The notes under the pieces: generated by a model
The model's input: only the letters and a program-made list of their open reading frames with translations
Database searches by the model: none
What the model was told of the DNA's origin: nothing
Shown: positions 51,698 to 59,492 of the stretch, piece by piece
How positions within the stretch are numbered: the first letter of the stretch is position 1
How the letters are laid out: the number at the start of each line of letters is the position of its first letter
Translations under genes and position numbers: made by a program
Assembly (NCBI GenBank): GCA_963926475.1
Contig: CAWUXE010000002.1
Location: 248,001-312,000, forward strand
From: UBA2040 sp002384725
GTDB lineage: Bacteria > Bacteroidota > Bacteroidia > Flavobacteriales_D > Crocinitomicaceae
Length of the DNA stretch: 64,000 nt
Direction of reading: 5' to 3'

Positions 51698-54117
51698 TGC
51701 GCTACATCCTGATCATATCCTGGTTTTTTTGTTCTGTTTCTTACGGACAAGTAGCGAATGGAAAAGTAAAGGACCAAGTGTCCAAGGAAAGTATACCTTT
51801 TGTGAAAATTGAAAATCTAATCACGAAGAATAAAACGAGATCAAATATCGATGGTAAATTCTCAGTCGATATAAAAACTGGCGATTCCGTTCGTTTTTCA
51901 GGTCAAGGATACGACACATTGATTTTACTTTTTGATTCAACGGACAACTTCCTAGACATTGAAATGCAAGTACAAGTCCTCCAATTAGAGGATATATACA
52001 TCTACTACCCCCGCACGGAGAAATACGATGTAGGCTTTCTGCCCGTTATCAAAGGAACAAGAATTACAACAGGAACCAACTCTGTAATTTCTGTAGAATC
52101 GATGAACGGCTCGAAGTCTTCGGGGAATCCACGTGAATTGTTTGCCCGAATTCCAGGATTGAACATTTGGGAAAGTGATGGTGCTGGAATCCAAATTGGA
52201 ATTGGTGGACGTGGTTTAAGCCCGAATAGAGCCGCTAATTTCAATACACGTCAAAATGGCTACGACATCTCCGCGGATGCCTTAGGCTATCCCGAAAGCT
52301 ATTATACGCCACCAATTGAGGCTCTTTCGTCGATTGAGATTGTTCGCGGCTCCGCTTCCTTGCAATACGGCACCCAATTTGGCGGTTTACTCAACTTCGT
52401 CTTGAAAGAACCAGAAGAGAAATCGATATTTACCCTTACAACCCGGCAAACAGGCGGAAAATATGGTTATTACGGAGGATTCAATCGTGTATCAGGAACC
52501 AAAAGACGATTCTCTTATCAAGCTTATCACCAAGTTAAAATAGGCAAAGGCTATAGAGAAAATAGCGAATTCACGCAACATCAGGCATTTGCTCAAGTTT
52601 CCTACGATATTGCTGAATACACCAAAATTAGATTAGAATACACCCACATGAACTATTTGGCAAGACAAGCGGGTGGTTTGAGTGATGTAAATTTTAATGA
52701 AAACGACAAACAAAGTTTGCGCGATCGAAATTGGCTTAACGTAAACTGGAACATGATGGCCTTGCACTTCGATCATACATTTAATCCTCTTAGCAGTTTG
52801 AATTTCAGAACATTTGGCATGTTATCCTCACGCAAAACATTAGGCTTTTTGGGCAAAATAACGCAGGCTGATCCAGGAGGCAACCGAGAAATGATAGCCG
52901 GAGATTTTAAAAATGCAGGTGCTGAACTTCGTTTCCTTAAAAAATATAGATTTAGCGGGTCGTGCAACATTCCTAAAAATGGAGCTATTCTTATTGGGGC
53001 ACGTTATTACCAAGGTATCACGAGCAGTCTTCAAGGCAAAGCTACCGATGGGTCTGACGCTAATTTTATGTTTACCAATCCAGACAATCTAGAGAACTCC
53101 TCCTATCTTTTTCCTTCCCGAAACTTGGCCTTTTTTGCGGAAAATGTTTTGTTTTTTGGACGACAATGGCGTGTTAATTTTGGCGGACGCTTGGAGAGTA
53201 TTTCTAGCGCTTCTGAAGGTTTTTACAAAAGCTATGCGATTCACCCCGTCAATGGCGACACTTTAGGTGCTTACAGAATAAATAGTGAAAATCAAGTAGA
53301 TAGACTAGTCCCTTTGTTTGGAGCGGGCGCTTCGTTTCAAACGCAAAAAAGGAATTCTCTGTACGTCAACTTTACACAAAACTACAGAGCCATCAACTTT
53401 ACGGATATTCGAGTAAACAATCCAAATGTTGTTGTAGATACAGCCATGCGAGACGAATATGGATACACGGGTGAATTCGGTTTTAGAGGCAAAATGAAAA
53501 AGTATTGGATCTTCGATTTGGCCTTGTTTCATGTATTCTATGGCGATAAAATTGGGTTAGCACCAAAACCAGGAACAACCTACAAAGATCGCACAAACAT
53601 AGGTGATGCTGTCAATACAGGTATTGAAATTTACACAGAATTTGACATCATTAATGCGATGAAAGAAAAAGCGAAGCAACAGCTTTTTGTCTTCGTGAAT
53701 GCAGCCTACATCCAATCCTACTATCTGCGCTCTAAAGAGCCTAATTACATTGGGAAACAAGTGGAATATGTGGCTCCGCTCATTGTTCGTGGTGGCTTGA
53801 AATACAAATTGAAAAATTGGAGTTCGCAATTTCAGGTTTCGTATACGAGCGAACAATATTCGGATGCTTCGAATGCCGTTATTCCTTCTGGTGACGCTGT
53901 TATCGGTCTTGTTCCCTCCTATTTCATTATTGATTTTTCAACCCGATATGAGTGGAAATACAATTTATCGTTTGAGTTAAGCTTCAATAATTTGACGAAT
54001 CAGAAATACTTTACACGACGTGCATCTGGCTATCCAGGACCGGGAATTCTTCCTTCTGACGGAATTCAATTTTTTGGCACACTCCAATACAAATTTTCAC
54101 AGAAAAGAAAATCGTAA
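51697..54117 (+). CDS. TonB-dependent receptor of the imelysin/HTTM operon
   Basis: The ATG at 51697 overlaps the HTTM stop codon (TAATG) and gives 806 residues starting MRYILIISWFFCSVSYGQ; a start inside the HTTM gene would lack a signal peptide. A CarboxypepD-reg domain (~20-95) is followed by a plug (GNPRELFARIPGLNIWESD, then GSASLQYGTQFGGLLNF) and a barrel ending FFGTLQYKFSQKRKS. The plug motifs are of the FecA/CirA kind rather than SusC. It should move a metal complex across the outer membrane using energy from TonB. Confidence 0.92.
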   Translation: MRYILIISWFFCSVSYGQVANGKVKDQVSKESIPFVKIENLITKNKTRSNIDGKFSVDIKTGDSVRFSGQGYDTLILLFDSTDNFLDIEMQVQVLQLEDIYIYYPRTEKYDVGFLPVIKGTRITTGTNSVISVESMNGSKSSGNPRELFARIPGLNIWESDGAGIQIGIGGRGLSPNRAANFNTRQNGYDISADALGYPESYYTPPIEALSSIEIVRGSASLQYGTQFGGLLNFVLKEPEEKSIFTLTTRQTGGKYGYYGGFNRVSGTKRRFSYQAYHQVKIGKGYRENSEFTQHQAFAQVSYDIAEYTKIRLEYTHMNYLARQAGGLSDVNFNENDKQSLRDRNWLNVNWNMMALHFDHTFNPLSSLNFRTFGMLSSRKTLGFLGKITQADPGGNREMIAGDFKNAGAELRFLKKYRFSGSCNIPKNGAILIGARYYQGITSSLQGKATDGSDANFMFTNPDNLENSSYLFPSRNLAFFAENVLFFGRQWRVNFGGRLESISSASEGFYKSYAIHPVNGDTLGAYRINSENQVDRLVPLFGAGASFQTQKRNSLYVNFTQNYRAINFTDIRVNNPNVVVDTAMRDEYGYTGEFGFRGKMKKYWIFDLALFHVFYGDKIGLAPKPGTTYKDRTNIGDAVNTGIEIYTEFDIINAMKEKAKQQLFVFVNAAYIQSYYLRSKEPNYIGKQVEYVAPLIVRGGLKYKLKNWSSQFQVSYTSEQYSDASNAVIPSGDAVIGLVPSYFIIDFSTRYEWKYNLSFELSFNNLTNQKYFTRRASGYPGPGILPSDGIQFFGTLQYKFSQKRKS

Positions 54118-54127
54118 ATTCGTTTCC

Positions 54128-54985
54128 ATGGAAGCTTGGAAAGAGAATTTTACTTTGGTTCGACAATTGTCTAGCAAGCAATCCAAACGATTTGGTGTGA
54201 CCTTTCTTTTACAAGAAAATAGTTCGAAAAAGTTAGTTGTCTTTAAGTTAAGTGATAAATCTAATATAATTGGATACCAACAACTTAAAAATGAAAAAGA
54301 ATTCAATTTTATTCTAAAAGGTTTACCTACTATTTTAGACAGTTTTGAAAACGAAACACAGTTCGGAATCTATAAAGAATTCGAAGAAGGTGAAACAATC
54401 GACCTGTTTTGGAAAAGTGTAAAACGATGCAAAAGAAAGGAAAAGCTCAAGGAAATCAGTAACAATCTTCAACCTTTATTTCAGCATTTGGAAGAGCAAA
54501 ATATCACCCATGCGGATATTAAACCGGAGAATATCATCGTTCAGCAAAAGAATGGAAAACTAGAATGTGCTTTAATTGATTTCGGATTGGCTTTTGATCG
54601 AACCGATTTGCCCGAACGAAAAACGCTATTTCAATTGGGTTACGCATCGCCAGAGTTGATTTTGAATCGATTGGATTGTGTTGACCCGAGCACGGATATC
54701 TTTTCCTTGTGTCTGGTTATTTATAAACTCTGGACTGGCAAACTACCACTTTCCTCCTCTCATCCAGCCATGATGACACAATTGCAAATCACCTACCCAA
54801 TTGAAAAGGTATGGAAAATTCCGAAAAGCTTATGGAAGGTTTTAGAGAAAAGCTTGGTGAAGCATCATTTTAAGCTTCCAGCCAATATAATGGACAAGGA
54901 TGAAGTGAGAATTGCCTTGAAAGAGGCGAATACCAGACGTTACAGGAACTTTTTAGATTTTCAAAAAGCGATTAATTCGATTTAG
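54128..54985 (+). CDS. Eukaryotic-like Ser/Thr protein kinase, last gene of the metal-uptake operon
   Basis: The ATG at 54128, 10 bases after the TonB receptor, gives 285 residues. Kinase hallmarks are the ATP-binding Lys (VVFK, Lys40), catalytic loop HADIKPEN (128-135, with Asp130 and Lys132), DFG (151-153) and GYASPEL in place of APE. A Gly-rich loop is not obvious at the N-terminus. There is no transmembrane helix, so the protein is cytoplasmic. Its C-terminus overlaps by 4 bases with the convergent barrel gene. A soluble kinase within a TonB/imelysin operon is unusual and suggests phospho-control of uptake. Confidence 0.85.
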   Translation: MEAWKENFTLVRQLSSKQSKRFGVTFLLQENSSKKLVVFKLSDKSNIIGYQQLKNEKEFNFILKGLPTILDSFENETQFGIYKEFEEGETIDLFWKSVKRCKRKEKLKEISNNLQPLFQHLEEQNITHADIKPENIIVQQKNGKLECALIDFGLAFDRTDLPERKTLFQLGYASPELILNRLDCVDPSTDIFSLCLVIYKLWTGKLPLSSSHPAMMTQLQITYPIEKVWKIPKSLWKVLEKSLVKHHFKLPANIMDKDEVRIALKEANTRRYRNFLDFQKAINSI

Positions 54986-55638
54986 AATCCACCTATATCT
55001 TTTCTGAAACCAACGTTGACATGGAAAAGAATATTACTCAAGTAGCTGGAATAATTTGCCATTTGATTGGAAGCTTGAAGCGCGAACATGTAATCAATTC
55101 CTAAGTCCATATAAACTGTCCCTAGACCTATAATACCATACTTCACGCCACCTTGAAGCCCAGCGCCAAAGCCAAAAACATTCGACTTACGTGTAAACCC
55201 ATCACCTAAAATGAATTTCGTTTCATCAAATTCTTCATATTCGGCTTTTACTGAGTTGAACAAAACATTTAAAGTAGAACCACCATATGCAGCGAGTCCT
55301 GTTTCGTAACCGTCACCTAAATAATAGCGCGCTCCTCCTGAAATAATGGTATAATTCGTTTTCGTCGTAAAGTCAATCGGATAAATAGAGCCCGTGCTTA
55401 TCTCTTGAAGATTTCCCAAATTAATGATTGGATCTGAAATTCCGGGGTAAATTGAAACTCGTCCGAAGTACGTCTGCGCGTCGTCCACTGAGTACTCGCC
55501 ACTTACATGTCCGCCAACGAAAGTTTTTTGAGCACCAAAAGGACGCAGCACCGAAGCCCCCGCACTAACTCCAAATTGTCCAAATGCCTGTGTTCCCGCA
55601 CATAGCATCGTGATAATTAATAAATTTCTCATTTTCAT
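54982..55638 (-). CDS. Outer-membrane beta-barrel protein
   Basis: I choose ATG 55638 (MKMRNLLIITMLCAGTQAFGQ signal peptide); ATG 55647 or 55632 are possible. The ~200-residue mature part alternates amphipathic strands (VSAGASVLRPFGAQKTF, IISGGARYYLGDGYETGLAAYG, FGFGAGLQGGVKYGIIGLG) and ends NVGFRKDIGGF with a C-terminal Phe, fitting a small 8- to 10-stranded porin-like barrel. No specific family. It overlaps the kinase gene at its 3' end and the broken tag gene at its 5' end. Confidence 0.75.
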   Translation of the reverse strand: MKMRNLLIITMLCAGTQAFGQFGVSAGASVLRPFGAQKTFVGGHVSGEYSVDDAQTYFGRVSIYPGISDPIINLGNLQEISTGSIYPIDFTTKTNYTIISGGARYYLGDGYETGLAAYGGSTLNVLFNSVKAEYEEFDETKFILGDGFTRKSNVFGFGAGLQGGVKYGIIGLGTVYMDLGIDYMFALQASNQMANYSSYLSNILFHVNVGFRKDIGGF

Positions 55639-56174
55639 TGGTTCCATTTTAATGTGTCCATCTTCATTTGTGCAAGAATCGTGCAGCTTTCTACATGAGC
55701 GCCAGGTAAATATGAGGCGCTCATCAAAAATTCGTTTACGATTTCTCCGCCGACAAATTTAAAGTTCTTTTTGAACAGTTTGACCCATTCTTGTAAAGTT
55801 AAGGGATCATTTTTGTCCAGTCAATCTGCAAAACTGCCGAACTTTTTCTGTAACTCTATAATCTTCCGTGCATTAAGGATAACGCTTCGAATCTTCAATT
55901 GGTTGCGGATGATACCCGCATCTTGCAATAATTCAGAAACTTTAACATCATCGTACTCCGCAATTTTCTCAATATCGAAATAATCGAAAGCCAAACGGAA
56001 ATTTTGTTCCTTTTTCAGCATCAAGCTCCACGAAAGTCCAGCTTGATTGATTTCGAGAATCAATCGTCCGAAGAGTTCATTATCACTCGTAATTGGGAAA
56101 CCATAGGCTGTATCGTGATAAATTTTATTCAAATCATCTTCGGGTAAATTGGTACAAAAATCACAATAACTCAT
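55635..56174 (-). pseudogene. tag: DNA-3-methyladenine glycosylase I gene interrupted by an in-frame TGA
   Basis: From ATG 56174 the frame codes for a Tag protein (MSYCDFC, IYHDTAYGFPITSD, GLSWSLMLKKEQNFRLAF) but stops at TGA 55821-55823 after 117 residues. The same frame then continues LDKNDPLTLQEWVKLF, NFKFVGGEIVNEFLMS, GYLPGAH-like ASYLPGAHVESC and ends at 55635, for a total of 179 codons, the normal Tag length. The stop is where a Trp is expected (GSFAD-W-LDKN; TGG to TGA). The zinc ligands (Cys4, His near 20, the C-terminal His and Cys) are all present. One nonsense change or one sequencing error explains it. Confidence 0.82.
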
Positions 56175-56221
56175 TTCTTCGGTTTCAGGTGAAAATAGTT
56201 AAATTTGAGCAAACTCATTCT

Positions 56222-56818
56222 ATGGCTTTTTACGAATTCAAAGGATTTAAACCCGTTTGCGACCCAAGCAGCTTCGTTCACCCAATGGCGACTGTGACTG
56301 GAAATGTGATCATTGGAAAAGATGTATACATCGGCCCTGGTTGCGCTCTGCGTGGCGATTGGGGACAAATCATCATCGAAGATGGTTGCAACGTTCAAGA
56401 AAATTGTACGGTGCACATGTTCCCCGGAACGACGGTTTATTTGCGCAAAGGAGCGCATGTTGGTCATGGTGCAATAATACATGGCGGCGATATAGGTGAA
56501 AACTGTCTGATCGGCATGAATTCGGTTATCATGGACGATGTAATCATGGGAAAAGAGTGCATCGTTGGTGCGCTATGCTTTGTTCCAGCAAAAATGGAAA
56601 TTCCAAAACGGAGTTTATTGGTGGGTAATCCAGCAAAAATAATCAAGGAAGTAAGCGATGAAATGATTGCATGGAAAACCAAAGGAACTGCCTTATATCA
56701 AGCTTTACCAAAGGAAATGCAAGAAGAATGGAATTCGTGCGAACCGCTTAAAGAAATGGATGCAGACAGACCTAAGCAGGAGAGTTTGTATTCGACTTGG
56801 AACGATATAAAAAAGTAA
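56222..56818 (+). CDS. Hexapeptide-repeat protein, gamma-carbonic-anhydrase/PaaY type
   Basis: The ATG at 56222 (198 residues, MAFYEFKGFKPVCDPSSF) is chosen because the hexapeptide domain starts there; upstream codons overlap the divergent tag gene. Left-handed beta-helix repeats (VTGNVIIGKDVYIGPGC, IIIEDGCNVQENC, VGHGAIIHGGDIGENC) carry His residues at 65, 82 and 87 that match the zinc site of gamma-carbonic anhydrase-like proteins. The C-terminal helix (ALPKEMQEEWNSCEP) is typical of PaaY, a thioesterase in phenylacetate breakdown. No paa genes are nearby, so the role is uncertain. Confidence 0.88.
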   Translation: MAFYEFKGFKPVCDPSSFVHPMATVTGNVIIGKDVYIGPGCALRGDWGQIIIEDGCNVQENCTVHMFPGTTVYLRKGAHVGHGAIIHGGDIGENCLIGMNSVIMDDVIMGKECIVGALCFVPAKMEIPKRSLLVGNPAKIIKEVSDEMIAWKTKGTALYQALPKEMQEEWNSCEPLKEMDADRPKQESLYSTWNDIKK

Positions 56819-56873
56819 GAAATCAGAAGTAAGAATTATTGAGAAGGGAATCACTTCTTATTTCTGATTTCTT
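56817..56873. repeat. 19-bp inverted repeat after the hexapeptide gene
   Basis: AAGAAATCAGAAGTAAGAA (56817-56835) is repeated inverted at 56855-56873 with one mismatch. It may terminate the upstream gene or be an intergenic repeat of the kind common in Bacteroidota. Confidence 0.6.
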
Positions 56874-56891
56874 ATTTCAAATTTTAAAAGA

Positions 56892-58292
56892 ATGAACAGA
56901 CACGAACAATTTCAGGAAAGACATCCATTTTTTAAAGATTTATTGGATGCGCGATGCATAATCAAAGAGGAGGTATTGACTGAATATGGTCACGATGAAA
57001 CAGAGGATATACTTGTTCTACCCGAGGTATTGTTGATTCCGAATTCGGTGGATGAAATTTCGCTGATTCTGAAATATTGCAATGAAAAATCGATTCCTGT
57101 GACACCTTGTGGCGCTAGAACTGGACTTTCTGGAGGTGCGATCCCGTTGATAAATGGGATTTTATTAAGCATGGAGAAATTTAATTCCATTCTTGAAATT
57201 GACGAGCAGAATAGTCAGGTGATAACTGAACCTGGAGTGATCACGCAAGTGCTTCAAGATGCAGTGCGCGAAAAAGGTTTGTTTTATCCACCTGATCCTG
57301 CAAGTCGCGGTAGTTGTTTCATAGGCGGAAATGTGGCCGAAAATAGTGGCGGACCGAAAGCAGTGAAATATGGCGTTACAAATGAATATGTCCTCAACCT
57401 AGAAATGGTTTTGCCCAACGGAGAAGTAATTTGGACAGGCGCTAACGTGCTAAAGAACGCTACAGGTTACAATTTAACCCAATTGATAGTTGGAAGCGAA
57501 GGAACGCTTGGAATCGTCACGAAAATCGTTTTAAAGTTGATTCCCCATCCAACGCAGAATTTACTGATGTTGGTTCCGTTTTATAAGGCTGAAGATGCTT
57601 GTCGCGCTGTGGCAGCCATATTTAATGCTGGAATTACACCCAGCGGAATGGAGTTCATGGAACGCGATGCCCTTTTGTGGACGAAAGACTTCATAGGCGA
57701 TGAAAACGTTCCTGTTGCAGACAATCATGGAGCACACTTGTTGATTGAAGTGGATGGATTTAACGCAGAAATATTGATGGAAGACTGCGAGAAAATCATG
57801 CATGTACTGCAATCGTTTGAAACAGATGAAATACTATTTGCCGAAGACGAAGCGCAGAAAGATAAATTGTGGCAATTGCGTCGAAAAGTAGGCGAAGCGG
57901 TGAAAGCCAATTCGATTTACAAAGAAGAAGATACGGTTGTACCTCGCTACCAATTGCCTGATTTACTGAATCATGTGAAAGCCGTTGGTGCGAAATATGG
58001 ATTCAAATCGGTGTGTTATGGTCACGCCGGCGATGGAAATCTTCATGTAAATATCATAAAAGGAGATTTGACCGATGAGCAATGGAATAATGAATTACCC
58101 ATCGCTATTCGAGAGATTTTTGAGCTTGTGGTTGAATTAGGCGGCACTATCTCTGGAGAACACGGAATTGGATTGGTTCAAAAACCATATATGGATATTG
58201 CATTTAACGAAGTGACGATGGATCTGATGAGGGGAATTAAGAAGGTGTTTGATCCGAATGGGATTATGAATCCGGGGAAGATATTTGATTGA
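56892..58292 (+). CDS. FAD-linked glycolate/D-2-hydroxyacid oxidase (GlcD-type)
   Basis: This 466-residue protein of the FAD-binding PCMH family has TPCGARTGLSGGAIPLING, the PPDPASRGSCFIGGNVAENSGG flavin motif, TGYNLTQLIVGSEGTLGIVT, CYGHAGDGNLHVNI and GEHGIGLVQK at the C-terminus, all hallmarks of GlcD and D-lactate or D-2-hydroxyglutarate dehydrogenases. It oxidises a D-2-hydroxyacid and passes electrons to an acceptor. No separate GlcE/GlcF subunits are adjacent, favouring a single-subunit enzyme. It starts 18 bases after the inverted repeat. Confidence 0.92.
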   Translation: MNRHEQFQERHPFFKDLLDARCIIKEEVLTEYGHDETEDILVLPEVLLIPNSVDEISLILKYCNEKSIPVTPCGARTGLSGGAIPLINGILLSMEKFNSILEIDEQNSQVITEPGVITQVLQDAVREKGLFYPPDPASRGSCFIGGNVAENSGGPKAVKYGVTNEYVLNLEMVLPNGEVIWTGANVLKNATGYNLTQLIVGSEGTLGIVTKIVLKLIPHPTQNLLMLVPFYKAEDACRAVAAIFNAGITPSGMEFMERDALLWTKDFIGDENVPVADNHGAHLLIEVDGFNAEILMEDCEKIMHVLQSFETDEILFAEDEAQKDKLWQLRRKVGEAVKANSIYKEEDTVVPRYQLPDLLNHVKAVGAKYGFKSVCYGHAGDGNLHVNIIKGDLTDEQWNNELPIAIREIFELVVELGGTISGEHGIGLVQKPYMDIAFNEVTMDLMRGIKKVFDPNGIMNPGKIFD

Positions 58293-58486
58293 AGGGGGTT
58301 GGTTTGCGGATTGCGGATTGGCTGATTCCTGATTAAGGGGTTTTTATTTAAAAAAATCGACCTAAAATTTAAATATTTATATATAGATGTTTATCGATAA
58401 ACTTTTATATAAATTATTTTAAATCAAATATTTAATTCAGTTTATCTAAAGCTTATTTTTGCAAAATTTACAAATAGTCTCTCCAA

Positions 58487-59152
58487 TTAATCCTTACTAA
58501 TTTTCACTACATACGTTTTCATCCCAACACTAAACTGCAAAAATAACGCTCGATTTTGAGGAAGAGAATTCATATCTAATCGATGATCATCCTTTGTTTT
58601 ACTTACTAATTTCCCGGCAGCATCATACACTAGAAAATCACTTTTTTCGCCTCCCAACAAAAACAACATATTTCCGTCTAAATAAACGATTCCTTCCTTT
58701 TGCAATTCATTCAAGTTTGCGCTTCCTTGTGAAACATAGAATATAAATGAAATGGTATCCTTAACCGAGGGTGCAAAAGGATCGTAAACTTCAAAATGAA
58801 TTGTTGCACTGGCTGGCGTATTGTTCAACATTGCGCCAATAATCAGTTTTTGAGGAAAAGTACCTGAAATAGGTAAAGCAAAATCGGCACTATCGCCATG
58901 ATTTACATCCGTATGAAAAGTGGTTTGATCATCGAAGGTGATTTGCCACTGTGTAGGAACATCTTCGAAGATCGATTTCCACCTCAAAGCCGTGTCAATA
59001 TTCAAATCATTGACTATTTCAATATACCAATGTGCTGGTGATTGATCCGTTGTTTTGATCAAGGTTGTGCTATTATTTACAAAAGAAAAGGTTTGCGCTT
59101 TGCTAAAGTTGGCCAAGAAAATCAAAAAAATAGATAGAAGTGAAACTTTCAT
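58487..59152 (-). CDS. Secreted protein with probable C-terminal sorting domain
   Basis: This 221-residue protein has a signal peptide (MKVSLLSIFLIFLANFSKAQ). The middle is a beta-sandwich (WYIEIVNDLNIDTALRWKS, PQKLIIGAMLNNTPASATI), followed by a C-terminal ~70 residues (GNMLFLLGGEKSDFLVYDAA then VSKTKDDH and VVKISKD) with the strand order of a short T9SS type A sorting domain. No family is recognised. It is monocistronic, preceded on its own strand by the broken TonB fragment and the formate ligase. Confidence 0.7.
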   Translation of the reverse strand: MKVSLLSIFLIFLANFSKAQTFSFVNNSTTLIKTTDQSPAHWYIEIVNDLNIDTALRWKSIFEDVPTQWQITFDDQTTFHTDVNHGDSADFALPISGTFPQKLIIGAMLNNTPASATIHFEVYDPFAPSVKDTISFIFYVSQGSANLNELQKEGIVYLDGNMLFLLGGEKSDFLVYDAAGKLVSKTKDDHRLDMNSLPQNRALFLQFSVGMKTYVVKISKD

Positions 59153-59221
59153 GGTGCAAAATACGAAAAGGTCCTGTCACCTTAGCAAAAGAACCTTCAA
59201 TTTCCTTTAATTTCTATGAAA

Positions 59222-59457
59222 CTAACAACCGAGAATCGCAAATGTGAAAACGAGATCTTGCTCTACTTTTTCTCCCTTGGCATTTTCAGCAGGCTACCAT
59301 TTCCCTGGAATCTTTTTGAGATACTTGATCATTCTTTTGTCAATGGAAGCATATCGAGAGATGCTGTCGTGTCTGATATTGGTTATTTCACCTTCCGTTG
59401 AAATGGTAAAGCGAATTTTGGCCAAGGAAACAAAAACAGAGCAACAGAATTCTTCTC
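59222..59457 (-). pseudogene. Decayed C-terminal domain of a TonB-like energy transducer
   Basis: On the minus strand a frame without start codon reads AKIRFTISTEGEITNIR, then SISRYASIDKRMIKYLKKIPGKW, meets TAG (59294-59296), and continues PAENAKGEKVEQDLVFTFAI to a final TAG. The FxISxxGxI...IPGKW.PA.N.KGEKV...VF.F pattern is that of short TonB C-terminal domains in Bacteroidota. The internal stop replaces a codon expected to be Lys. The N-terminal membrane anchor and linker are missing. Confidence 0.68.
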
Positions 59458-59492
59458 ATGATCTAAAATAGAATTTTTCGAGAAGCAAAGAG

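Noticed and set aside
55821..55823. TGA in tag as selenocysteine or as Trp in an altered code
   Set aside because: Tag proteins have no selenocysteine, and TGA ends several intact genes in this window.
58293..58340. Tandem GCGGATT repeats after the GlcD-type gene
   Set aside because: Only two to three short copies; not enough for a CRISPR or a defined repeat element.
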